Shown here: positions 54,747 to 63,432 of the stretch, piece by piece | Layout: the number at the start of each line of letters is the position of its first letter | How positions within the stretch are numbered: position 1 is the stretch's first letter | DNA from: [Eubacterium] cellulosolvens LD2006 | Lineage (GTDB): Bacteria; Bacillota; Clostridia; Lachnospirales; Lachnospiraceae | Direction: 5' to 3' | Assembly: GCF_000621585.1 (NCBI RefSeq) | Contig: NZ_KK211309.1 | Coordinates: 436,244 to 500,243, forward strand | Length of the DNA stretch: 64,000 nt | The notes under the pieces: model-generated | What the model was told of the DNA's origin: nothing | The model's database searches: none | The model's input: only the letters and a program-made list of their open reading frames with translations | Program-made: the position numbers and the translations under genes

Positions 54747-56072
54747 ATGCAAAGGACACACAGAAGACGCAACAGCGCTGCCATGAAGGCGCAGCGTAAA
54801 CGAAGAAAACTGAAATTCCTTCGAAAGTGGCATGGAAGAATTCTTACCATCTTATTTCTCGCCATGATCGCGGGCTTTACCATTGTCAATGCGGCGACAA
54901 AAGACCGGGCTTTTTCCGAGAACGAGAACAGGAATCTTGCGCAGAAACCGAAGCTGACGGCAGGTTCCATAAAGAGCGGAAGTTATTTCAGGGATTTTTC
55001 CGCCTATCTCAACGATCAGTTTTTTGGAAGAGACCGCTGGCTCACGCTGAATCTTATGGAGAATCAATTCCTCGGAAGAAAAGAGGCGGGGGATGTGTAT
55101 CTCGGGAAGAAAGGATATCTTCTCGAGAAACCGAATGTTCCGGATGAGGAGCAGATGAAGAAAAAAGAAACCGCGATCCGCGATTTCTGGAACGCGCACC
55201 AGACGCTCAACATCAACATGGTTCTCGTGCCCTGTGCCGGTGCCGTGTATTCGGACCTGCTTCCGAAGAACGCTCCGTTCCGCGATCAGATTGCGGACAT
55301 CAGTGAAGAGGAAAACAGCCTCATGGATACAGGAATCAAATTCACGAGGCTCGCGGATGCTTTTCGCGCCCATGCGGATGAACAGCTCTACTATAAAACC
55401 GATCATCACTGGACGTCGGCCGGCGCCAGATACGCGCTGTCGGAGATGGCCGGAAATCTCGGGATTCTCGATCCGGAGACGTCCTATGCGGTCTACACGG
55501 TCTCAAACTCCTTCCAGGGAACGCTCGCTTCCAAAAGCGGAAGCCACAGCGTATCGGATGAAATCCAGGTGCTCGTGCCGCAGACGAAGATGCCGGAGTA
55601 CTATGTCTATTATCCGGATACGGACACGAACTCGACGTCCGTCTATATCCGTTCCAAACTCAGTGAGAAGGATCAGTACCAGGTTTTCTTCGGAGGAAAC
55701 CATCCGTCCGTGGAAATCCACACGACGGCGGACAAGGGAAAAAATCTTCTTATTTTCAAGGATTCCTACGCAAACGCGCTGGTTCCTCTGCTGATTCCTT
55801 ACTACGACAACATTATCATGATTGATCCGCGTTACTATTACGAGGAGGTCAATCAGGTGATCTCGTCCGCGGAGATCACGGATGTGCTTTTTCTGTACAG
55901 CCAGAACACGTTCGCCACGGACACGACGCTGACGGATGTCTTAAGCAGCGGAAATAAGGACAGAACAGGCGCGAATTCCGGGACGGAGAGTCTCGGAAGT
56001 CTTTCCTCCTCGTCCGGATCTCCGGATGAGGACGATGAAGATCTTCTGTACAGTTCTTCCTCGGAGGATTGA
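54747..56072 (+). CDS. DHHW (AlgJ/AlgX-like) acetyltransferase-partner protein
   Basis: 441 residues. Basic N-terminus, membrane anchor (about 32-50), then a SGNH-like domain with ENENRNLAQKP, YLNDQFFGRDRW, the DHHW motif YYKTDHHWTSAGA (about 215), and LLIFKDSYANALVPLL (Ser-containing block). The acidic Ser-rich tail is low complexity. Partner of the MBOAT gene 127 bp upstream; together they acetylate a surface polymer. Confidence 0.92.
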   Translation: MQRTHRRRNSAAMKAQRKRRKLKFLRKWHGRILTILFLAMIAGFTIVNAATKDRAFSENENRNLAQKPKLTAGSIKSGSYFRDFSAYLNDQFFGRDRWLTLNLMENQFLGRKEAGDVYLGKKGYLLEKPNVPDEEQMKKKETAIRDFWNAHQTLNINMVLVPCAGAVYSDLLPKNAPFRDQIADISEEENSLMDTGIKFTRLADAFRAHADEQLYYKTDHHWTSAGARYALSEMAGNLGILDPETSYAVYTVSNSFQGTLASKSGSHSVSDEIQVLVPQTKMPEYYVYYPDTDTNSTSVYIRSKLSEKDQYQVFFGGNHPSVEIHTTADKGKNLLIFKDSYANALVPLLIPYYDNIIMIDPRYYYEEVNQVISSAEITDVLFLYSQNTFATDTTLTDVLSSGNKDRTGANSGTESLGSLSSSSGSPDEDDEDLLYSSSSED

Positions 56073-56113
56073 GAACAGCTTCATAACTGTGAGATGAAGG
56101 AGCAAAGACGGGT

Positions 56114-57379
56114 ATGAAAAGAGCAGGAAGAGGGATAAAAAGACGGCTGGCGGCCCTGCTTGTCGCAGTTCTGGTGTCTGCCCAGCTGCTGTTTCCGACC
56201 GGGACGGCGGCGGAACCGGTAAAAATGATCTTCTCCGGGGATTCCAGGACGGTCGGGATGAATATGTACGTGAACACCGGAAATGATAACGACGAGTGGA
56301 TCGCGAAGGTCGGCATGGGATACAGTTACTTCGCGAACGAGGCCATGCCGCAGATCGAGAGCGCGCTGGAACAGGGGGCGGTTGTCATTCTCAACTACGG
56401 CGTCAACGATGTCTCCGACGTCGATCTCTATGTAAATACCTACAATGAGAAGGCGGAACAGTGGAAAAACATGGGCGTGAAGACCTATGTCGTCTCCGTC
56501 AACCCGGTGGATGAGGCACAGTGTTCATCGGTGAAAAATTCCGAGATCCGGAAGTTCAATGACAAGATCAAAAAGTCGGCGAGATCCTATACGTACATCG
56601 ATACCTACAGCGCGATTGTTGACAGTTTTAATACCGTCGACGGACTTCATTTCGATCCGGGGACCTATCAGAAGATTTATGACATCATTGTCCAGTACGT
56701 AAAGGGTATGGCGCCTCTGACGGCGCAGGCAGAGAGAGGCGGAAACGCGACGCCGACGCCGAAACCAACCCCGACGCCGAAGCCGGAGGTGAAAATCACC
56801 GGTGAGTTCGCCGATGTCTTTGATTTTGACGCCTACATGAAATACAATCCGGAGCTGAAGGCCAGATTCGGAAACGACAAGCTGGCCGCCTATCAGGATT
56901 TTGCCGATACCGGCATGGCGATGAGGCGGAGAGCCTCGGAGGAATTCGATGTCTGTTCCTATATGAATGAATACCCGGAGCTTCGAAGGAAGTACAAGGG
57001 AGACGTCGCGGAGTTTTACCGCGACTGGATCAGAGAGGGAAAAGCGGCCGGACGTCACGGAACCGGCTGTGAGAAGATGGTCGAGCCGCTGACCGTATAT
57101 AACGGGGTAGACTATTCGCCGATCTATGATTATGATTATTATGTAGAGAGATATCCGTACATCAGAGACCGGTTTGCGGGAGATGACGAGGGAGCGCTCG
57201 AACAGTTTGTGAATTACGGGATCCGCGAGGGGCGTCAGGCTTCCGAATCATTTGACGTAAGAGCATATCGGGCATATAATGAGGACTTGCAAAAATTATT
57301 TCTTGGGGATTTTAAGAAGTACGCGGAGCAGTATATGGTGAGCGGCGTCAATGAAGAACGCCGGGCGACCATTGGATAG
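56114..57379 (+). CDS. secreted SGNH hydrolase with four C-terminal repeats
   Basis: 421 residues. Signal peptide 1-33 (ends GTAAEP), SGNH domain about 35-205 (FSGDSRTVGM, LNYGVNDVSDVD, VDGLHFDP), a TPTPKPTPTPKP linker, then four approximately 45-residue repeats with the pattern F/YD-Y--YPEL---F--D---------G--EGR-AS (about 233-421). Such repeats occur on surface proteins of gut Clostridia and may bind wall or glycan. Last gene of the O-acetylation cluster; RBS AAGGAG, somewhat distant. Confidence 0.88.
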   Translation: MKRAGRGIKRRLAALLVAVLVSAQLLFPTGTAAEPVKMIFSGDSRTVGMNMYVNTGNDNDEWIAKVGMGYSYFANEAMPQIESALEQGAVVILNYGVNDVSDVDLYVNTYNEKAEQWKNMGVKTYVVSVNPVDEAQCSSVKNSEIRKFNDKIKKSARSYTYIDTYSAIVDSFNTVDGLHFDPGTYQKIYDIIVQYVKGMAPLTAQAERGGNATPTPKPTPTPKPEVKITGEFADVFDFDAYMKYNPELKARFGNDKLAAYQDFADTGMAMRRRASEEFDVCSYMNEYPELRRKYKGDVAEFYRDWIREGKAAGRHGTGCEKMVEPLTVYNGVDYSPIYDYDYYVERYPYIRDRFAGDDEGALEQFVNYGIREGRQASESFDVRAYRAYNEDLQKLFLGDFKKYAEQYMVSGVNEERRATIG

Positions 57380-57466
57380 AAGCGGAAATGCCGATAGGAT
57401 CGCGTTTCCTGTGTCTGCCACGTAACCTATGTTTTCATTTTTTACCGGAAAAAGGAGCAGAAAAGT

Positions 57467-58432
57467 ATGTATGATGTTACAGCGATGGGTGAACTGTTGA
57501 TTGATTTTACACCATGTGGAACAAGTGAAGCAGGCCGTACCCTTTTTGAGCAGAATCCCGGAGGAGCCCCTGCCAATGTTCTTGTTGCTATGTCGAAGCT
57601 TGGACTGAAGACCGCTTTTATCGGAAAAGTCGGCGAGGATATGCACGGTGAACTCCTCAGACAGACACTGATCAACAACGGCGTGGAAACAAAGGGACTG
57701 ATCGAGGATCCGGATGTGTTTACAACACTCGCTTTTGTTCAGCTCAAAGACGGTGAGAGATCCTTCTCCTTTGCGAGAAAGCCGGGGGCGGATACACAGA
57801 TCCGCGCGGATGAAGTGAATATGGATATTCTCAATCAGACGAGAATCTTTCATTTCGGCTCTCTGTCTCTGACAAACGAACCGGCGAGAAGCGCGACGAT
57901 CTATGCGGTGGAGCAGGCGAAAAAAGCAGGCGCTCTGATTTCCTATGATCCGAACTACCGCGCGCCGCTCTGGCCGAGTCAGGAGGCGGCCGAGCAGGAG
58001 ATGCGCTCGGTGATCAAATATGTGGACATCATGAAAGTATCCGACGAGGAGACGAAGCTTCTGACCGGAGTAGAGGATCCTTATGACGCCGCGCAGATTC
58101 TTCTTGACCAGGGCGTCAAATGTGTGGTTATCACCATGGGAAAGGACGGTGCGATGCTCCGCACAGAGCGTTTTACGGTCAAGGAGCCTTCCCAGACCAG
58201 AAAAGTCGTGGACACGACCGGAGCCGGAGATTCTTTCTGGGGAGGACTTCTCTCCAGATTCGCGGAAGAGAAGGTGACTCCGGAAGAACTTACGCAGCAG
58301 CAGGCTTCGGATTTTATCCGTTTCGCCAATATTGTCGCGGGACTCTGCGTGGAGAAGCGCGGCGCGATTCCGGCGATGCCGAACAGAGATGACGTTATGT
58401 ATCTCTATAATCTGAAGCTTGAGAAGTTCTGA
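57467..58432 (+). CDS. PfkB-family carbohydrate kinase, fructokinase-like
   Basis: 321 residues. N-terminal GELLIDFTP and NPGGAPANVLVAMSKLG, C-terminal signature DTTGAGDSFWGGLLSRF with catalytic Asp. The NPGGAPANVAV-type start is typical of fructokinase (ScrK). It phosphorylates a sugar, probably fructose; no sucrose genes are adjacent. RBS AAGGAG. The VanW gene follows after 14 bp. Confidence 0.92.
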   Translation: MYDVTAMGELLIDFTPCGTSEAGRTLFEQNPGGAPANVLVAMSKLGLKTAFIGKVGEDMHGELLRQTLINNGVETKGLIEDPDVFTTLAFVQLKDGERSFSFARKPGADTQIRADEVNMDILNQTRIFHFGSLSLTNEPARSATIYAVEQAKKAGALISYDPNYRAPLWPSQEAAEQEMRSVIKYVDIMKVSDEETKLLTGVEDPYDAAQILLDQGVKCVVITMGKDGAMLRTERFTVKEPSQTRKVVDTTGAGDSFWGGLLSRFAEEKVTPEELTQQQASDFIRFANIVAGLCVEKRGAIPAMPNRDDVMYLYNLKLEKF

Positions 58433-58446
58433 TTAGAAGGTTCGAA

Positions 58447-60087
58447 ATGAGGAACAAAAAAGAAAGAAAAAAACAGATTCTCGCGTCGGTGATCGCGCTC
58501 ATGCTCGCCCTTATGATGATTCTCTCCCTCTTTGCAACGGTTCATGTGGGGGCGGAGATGAATGAGGAAGTGCAGGGGCTGGAAGCGGTCACGGTGACAT
58601 CCTCCGAGGCGGCCGCCGCGAAGGCGCAGGCCGCGGGGCCGGAGACGGCAGCGACAGAAAAAAAGAGCGGCGGGAGAATCTACATCGACAACATGGACGT
58701 GACAGATCTGACCGAAAAAGAGGCAGAGGAAGCAATTACAAAACGGATGAAAGAGCTCTCGGACAGCATCATCGTGTTCTATGCGGATGAGCAGTCCTTT
58801 CGCACAACCGCCGGAAAGCTCGGACTGGATTACTCCAACCGCAGCGTTGTAAAAGAGGCGCTTTCGATCGGCAAAAAGGGAAATATCTTCAAGCGTTTTC
58901 TCGCGGATCAGGCGGTGAAAAACAAAGAGCACATCATTCTGAAGCTCTGCTTTACGGTCTCCCGCGCAAAGGTGCGGGAAGTGGTTGAGAAGAGCGCGGA
59001 GACGATGGACTGCGATCCGCAGTCCAACGGACTGAAGCTGAATAATGATAACTCGTTTTCGATTACCGGGGGAAGAAACGGGATCGAAGTGAATGTCAGC
59101 GACTCCGTGGACAAGGTGATCTCCTATATGGAGGACGAGTGGACCGGAGGACAGGGCGGCGTCGAGCTGAAGGCGAAGATCACCAGATACACGGACGGAC
59201 GGGAACAGCTCTCGAAGGTGAAGGATCTGCTTGGAAGCGGAAGAACCGCCTACGCGACCGGAAAGAAGAGTCACGATGTGAACGTGGAGATTGCCGTGCG
59301 CCATATCAACGGAACGGTTCTTTATCCTGGAGAGGAGTTCTCCGCGGAAAAAACCATCGGACCGACCACGGCGGAAAACGGTTTCCTTCCGGGAGATACC
59401 TATGAGGGAACAAAGGTCGTACAGACCTACGGAGGAGGCGTCTGCCAGACGTCCACTACCTTGTACAACGCCGTCATCCGGGCGGAGCTGGAGGTGACGG
59501 AGCGGCACAACCATTCGTATCTTGTGTCCTATGTGGATCCGGGTTTTGACGCCGCGATCTCCGAGGGCTCGCTCGATTTCCGGTTCAGGAACAATACCGA
59601 CGCCCCGATCTACATTCAGGGAATCACGAAAGACGGTTATCTGACCTTCAACATCTACGGCCACGAGACGAGGGATCCGAACCGGACGATCTCGTTCGAG
59701 AGCCGCATCGATGAATATAAGGATGTGGAAAAGGCCTATGACACGGATCCGACGAAACCGCTCGGGAGCATTGAGAGTTCCGGTGGAATCCAGGGTTGTG
59801 TCGCCGAGTTGTGGAAGCTGGTCTATGTAGACGGAGCCTTCAGCGAAGAGGAACGGGTCAACAGCAGCAATTATCTGATGATGCCGTATACGTTTACCGC
59901 CGGCACAAAGGATGCGGACGGCGCAACCCTGGCGGCGATCTCTGCCGCTTGTCAGCAGCAGGATCTCGGAGCGCTTCAGGCAGCCGTGAGCAGCGGCTCG
60001 ACGGTGCAGGCGGCTGCGGAACAGACCTACGTGCAGGAAGAGTATGTGCCTCTAGATGACGGACAGTCCTACGACGGAGGACAGTGA
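58447..60087 (+). CDS. VanW family membrane-anchored protein
   Basis: 546 residues. Membrane anchor about 10-30, an Ala-rich linker, a putative peptidoglycan-binding_4 domain (about 75-260), VanW domain about 275-410 (NVEIAVRHINGTVLYPGEEFS, GGGVCQTSTTLYNAVIRA, HNHSYLVSYVDPGFDA), and a C-terminal extension with Gln/Ala repeats. Likely acts on or binds cell wall; exact role unknown. Cotranscribed with the kinase upstream. Confidence 0.92.
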   Translation: MRNKKERKKQILASVIALMLALMMILSLFATVHVGAEMNEEVQGLEAVTVTSSEAAAAKAQAAGPETAATEKKSGGRIYIDNMDVTDLTEKEAEEAITKRMKELSDSIIVFYADEQSFRTTAGKLGLDYSNRSVVKEALSIGKKGNIFKRFLADQAVKNKEHIILKLCFTVSRAKVREVVEKSAETMDCDPQSNGLKLNNDNSFSITGGRNGIEVNVSDSVDKVISYMEDEWTGGQGGVELKAKITRYTDGREQLSKVKDLLGSGRTAYATGKKSHDVNVEIAVRHINGTVLYPGEEFSAEKTIGPTTAENGFLPGDTYEGTKVVQTYGGGVCQTSTTLYNAVIRAELEVTERHNHSYLVSYVDPGFDAAISEGSLDFRFRNNTDAPIYIQGITKDGYLTFNIYGHETRDPNRTISFESRIDEYKDVEKAYDTDPTKPLGSIESSGGIQGCVAELWKLVYVDGAFSEEERVNSSNYLMMPYTFTAGTKDADGATLAAISAACQQQDLGALQAAVSSGSTVQAAAEQTYVQEEYVPLDDGQSYDGGQ

Positions 60088-60162
60088 GGGCAGACAGACG
60101 GAACGTTTCCTTCCGGCTGACCGGCTGACGAAGGCGTGCGCAGTAGTATAGATTTTTTACCG

Positions 60163-60200
60163 GCGGGTTCTGCGGTGAATTTTCCGCAGGATCCGCTTTT
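60163..60200 (+). terminator. intrinsic terminator after VanW gene
   Basis: GCGGGTTCTGCGG/CCGCAGGATCCGC stem with two weak pairs, followed by TTTT. Confidence 0.7.
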
Positions 60201-60355
60201 GTGTATCCGCGCATTTTTATTCGGAACATCTGTGACACAGCCGTGTGGTAAGTGGTTTGATAATTGGTGTGCGGACAGGTGTATTTTGCGCTGTGCGGAT
60301 GTTCTGCATTCGCGGATATAGAGAGAATAGCAAGACAAGAGCAAGGGGGATGCAT

Positions 60356-61357
60356 ATGAAAATCGGAAAACTGCCGGAATCGGTTCTGATCCGTTCGGTT
60401 TTGAAACAGGTTCATCACAGAAGAGAGGACGTCCTTGCGGGACCCTCCGTCGGCGTGGACTGCGCGGCAGTTGCGGCCGGAGAAAACGAGGTGTTTGTTT
60501 TTTCCTCGGATCCGATCACAGGGACGGTGAAGGATCTCGGATCTCATTGCATCCATATCACGGCGAATGATCTCGCGGCGTCCGGGGCGGAGCCGGTCGG
60601 CGTCATGCTCACGTTTCTTCTTCCGGAATCGCTGGAAGAGCCGGAACTTCGAAAGATCATGCAGGACGCGGACCGCACCTGCGCCGAGATGGGAATGGAA
60701 ATTCTCGGCGGGCATACGGAGATCACAGCCTGCGTCAACGCACCGCTGATCTCCGTGACCGGCGTCGGAAAAATCGCCATAGACGGGTTCCTCAATCCGG
60801 CGGACATCCGGCCGGATCAGGATGTCGTCGTGACGAAGTGGATTGCCATCGAGGGAACGACGATTCTCGCGAAGGAGAGAGAAGCGGATCTGCTGGAGCG
60901 TTTCTCCCCGGATTTTGTGAGTGAGGCGAAGAGCTTTGACCGCTATCTCTCGGTTGTGGAGGACGCACGGGTGGCGGTGAGCGCCGGCGTGGTAGCGATG
61001 CACGACATCACGGAGGGAGGCGTTTTCGGAGCCCTCTGGGAGATTGCCTCGGCCGGAGGCGTCGGTCTGGAGATTGATCTGAAAGCGATCCCGATCCGTC
61101 AGGAGAGCGTCGAAATCTGTGAGTTCTTTGATGTGAATCCCTACGAGATCATGTCCAGCGGTTCGATGCTGATTGTCACGGCAAACGGTGAAAAGCTTGT
61201 CTCCGAGCTGAAAAAAGCCGGCATTCACAGCGCCGTTGTCGGAAGAACAACGGCTTCGAATGACCGGATTCTCAGGAACGGGGACGAAGTCCGATATCTC
61301 GACAAGCCCCACACGGATGAACTGTATCGTGCACTTGCGAAGAAGGTGGAAAAGTAA
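60356..61357 (+). CDS. AIR synthase-related protein (HypE/ThiL-like fold)
   Basis: 333 residues. PurM-type ATP-binding fold: GPSVGVDCAAV, HITANDLAASGAEPVGVMLTFLLP, EILGGHTEIT, and the second domain from about residue 155 with HDITEGGVFGALWEIA. Resembles hydrogenase-maturation factor HypE, but the C-terminal PRICI cysteine that HypE needs is absent and no hyp genes are near. Probably a different ATP-dependent function. Start 60356 with AAGGGGG; ATG 60350 lies too close. Overlaps trmL by one base. Confidence 0.85.
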   Translation: MKIGKLPESVLIRSVLKQVHHRREDVLAGPSVGVDCAAVAAGENEVFVFSSDPITGTVKDLGSHCIHITANDLAASGAEPVGVMLTFLLPESLEEPELRKIMQDADRTCAEMGMEILGGHTEITACVNAPLISVTGVGKIAIDGFLNPADIRPDQDVVVTKWIAIEGTTILAKEREADLLERFSPDFVSEAKSFDRYLSVVEDARVAVSAGVVAMHDITEGGVFGALWEIASAGGVGLEIDLKAIPIRQESVEICEFFDVNPYEIMSSGSMLIVTANGEKLVSELKKAGIHSAVVGRTTASNDRILRNGDEVRYLDKPHTDELYRALAKKVEK

Positions 61358-61869
61358 TGGCGCATTTTCATATTGTACTTCATGAGCCGGAGATTCCGGC
61401 AAATACAGGAAATATCGGCCGAACCTGTGTGGCCGCGGATGCAAGTCTCCATCTGATCGAACCCCTCGGTTTTCGGCTGAATGAGAAACAGATCCGCCGC
61501 GCGGGCATGGACTACTGGGAAAAGCTCGACGTGACCAGATACATCGACTATGAGGATTTTGTATCGAAGCATCCGGGCGCGAAGATTTACTACGCGAGCA
61601 CCAAGGCATCCAGAAACTACACAGAGGTGGAGTTCGAAGACGGCTGCTTCATCATGTTCGGAAAGGAGAGCGCCGGAATTCCCGAGGAGATTCTTCGTGA
61701 GAATGAGGCGACGGCGATCCGTATCCCGATGTCTCCGGACATCCGGTCCTTAAACCTCGGAAATTCCGTGGCGATCGTCCTCTATGAGGCGCTCCGTCAA
61801 CATGGATTTGAGGAAATGCAGACAGAAGGAAATCTGCCGGTCATAGACGGAAACAATACGATCGCGTAG
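61357..61869 (+). CDS. trmL: tRNA (cytidine/uridine-34 2'-O)-methyltransferase
   Basis: 170 residues, SPOUT fold. IVLHEPEIPANTGNIGRTC, RAGMDYWEKLDV, motif 2 CFIMFGKESAGIPEEIL and motif 3 IRIPMSPDIRSLNLGNSVAIVLYEALRQ-like knot end. Methylates the wobble nucleotide of tRNA-Leu isoacceptors. TAATG overlap with the AIRS-like gene suggests coupling. Length standard. Confidence 0.95.
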   Translation: MAHFHIVLHEPEIPANTGNIGRTCVAADASLHLIEPLGFRLNEKQIRRAGMDYWEKLDVTRYIDYEDFVSKHPGAKIYYASTKASRNYTEVEFEDGCFIMFGKESAGIPEEILRENEATAIRIPMSPDIRSLNLGNSVAIVLYEALRQHGFEEMQTEGNLPVIDGNNTIA

Positions 61870-61931
61870 ATTATTATTGCTCAAGGTCTTTCTCTCAATA
61901 CAAAAGAACAAGCCAAACAGTAGCCGTAGAG

Positions 61932-61972
61932 AAAGGGACCTCGCACGAATGATTTCGTGCGAGGTCCCTTTT
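61932..61972 (+). terminator. bidirectional terminator between trmL and histidine kinase
   Basis: AAAGGGACCTCGCACGAA/TTCGTGCGAGGTCCCTTT perfect 18-bp stem, flanked by A- and T-runs, between convergent genes. Confidence 0.92.
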
Positions 61973-61982
61973 AACTGTTAAA

Positions 61983-63407
61983 TCACTGTGTCTCCTTCGC
62001 CGCGTCCAGTGAGAAGACAAACTCAGTGCCGACATTCTCCGTACTGATGACGGTGATGTTCTGATTGTGCTGGTTGATGATCTCCTTGACGATGGCGAGA
62101 CCCAGACCGTTTCCCTTCCGCTCTTTTCCTCTGGAGGTATCCGTCTTGTAGAATCGCTCCCAGATCTTGTTGATCGATTCACTCGGGATTCCGGCGCCGT
62201 GATCCTCGACGGAGATAAAGATTTTATCGTGGCGGACGTCGCTGTTGATCTCGATGACCGAGTCGTCTTTGCTGAATTTGATCGCGTTGTCGATCAGGTT
62301 GTAGAGCACCTGCTGGATCTTCTCGATGTCGGCGTGAACGAAGAGCTGTTCGCCGGTCAGGATCAGTTTAATCGAAATCTGACGCGGACGGCAGATACCC
62401 TCGAAGGTAGCTGCTGTCGTGCGGATGACGGCGTTGATGTCGAAATCCGAGAGATTCAGCTGGAATCGCTTCTGATCCATGTTGTTCAGAGAGAGGATGC
62501 CGTTGGTCAGTTTTGTCAGGCGCTCCGTCTCTGTAAGGACGATCTTCAGATACCGCTCCTGCATCTCCGGAGGAATCGTTCCGTCGAGAATAGCCTCGAC
62601 AAAGCCCTTGATGGAGGTCAGCGGGGAGCGGAAGTCGTGGGAGACGTTTGCGAGAAACTGTCTCTCGTAGACGCCGCTCTTGTTCAGCTCGTCGGACATA
62701 AAGTTCAGAGAGGACGCGAGCTCGCCGAGCTCGTCGGACGACTGAAAGGGGATGTTATAGGTGAGGTCGCCCTCGATGTATTTTCTCGTTCCGTTCATGA
62801 TCAGCCGGAGCGGCCGGAGGACGGAAAAATACAGCAGAAGGAAGACTGACATGAAGACCACGAGCATCAGAATCGCGATGAGATGCATATTGCCGAGGAC
62901 ATCTTCCCTGAGGGCGATCAGCTTGCTCATCGGCCTGTGAATGGCCACATAGCCGCGGATATCGAGATTCGCGGCCATCGGCACCATGACGCTTAAGTGA
63001 TCGTCCGTAAAGGCGTTGAAAAAGGTGCCGACACTGTAGTAGTCGGAGCCGAGAGCAACCGGATCGAAGTCCTCGAGACTTCCGGAGGACATCTCTTCGA
63101 ACGGAACCGCCGTGTTGAGGTAAATTCTTCCCTGCGGATTGATCAGCCAGATCTGACAGTCCTGATAGACGGCGATTTTCGACAGGCTGCGGTACAGCTC
63201 TTTCAGACCGGCCGATTTGGTGGTGAGGGTCGAAAAGAGGGCGTCGTCTGCGGCGATATTGGAGGCCTCGTTGTACAGATTTTTGCTCTCGTAGTCGATG
63301 ATCCGCTTCTCGATCAGATTGGATCCGAGGGTCGAAAGCAGCGTGAACCCGCCGATGCCGATGAGAACATAGATGAGGATGAATTTATACAGTAGTTTTT
63401 TTCTCAT
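61983..63407 (-). CDS. sensor histidine kinase
   Basis: 474 residues. Membrane helix about 7-29, extracytoplasmic sensor about 30-168, helix about 172-195, HAMP, HisKA with the phosphorylated His in LANVSHDFRSPLTSIKGF (about 255), and HATPase with NLIDNAIKFSKD, EDHGAGIPSE, and KGNGLGLAIVKEI. Forms a pair with the response regulator 25 bp upstream (on the - strand). The signal is unknown; PhoR/VicK-like layout without PAS. Confidence 0.95.
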   Translation of the reverse strand: MRKKLLYKFILIYVLIGIGGFTLLSTLGSNLIEKRIIDYESKNLYNEASNIAADDALFSTLTTKSAGLKELYRSLSKIAVYQDCQIWLINPQGRIYLNTAVPFEEMSSGSLEDFDPVALGSDYYSVGTFFNAFTDDHLSVMVPMAANLDIRGYVAIHRPMSKLIALREDVLGNMHLIAILMLVVFMSVFLLLYFSVLRPLRLIMNGTRKYIEGDLTYNIPFQSSDELGELASSLNFMSDELNKSGVYERQFLANVSHDFRSPLTSIKGFVEAILDGTIPPEMQERYLKIVLTETERLTKLTNGILSLNNMDQKRFQLNLSDFDINAVIRTTAATFEGICRPRQISIKLILTGEQLFVHADIEKIQQVLYNLIDNAIKFSKDDSVIEINSDVRHDKIFISVEDHGAGIPSESINKIWERFYKTDTSRGKERKGNGLGLAIVKEIINQHNQNITVISTENVGTEFVFSLDAAKETQ

Positions 63408-63432
63408 GATCGCTTTGCTTATCTCTTGTATT

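Noticed and set aside
60356-61357. HypE hydrogenase maturation factor
   Set aside because: The terminal cysteine motif and other hyp genes are missing; called AIR synthase-related only.
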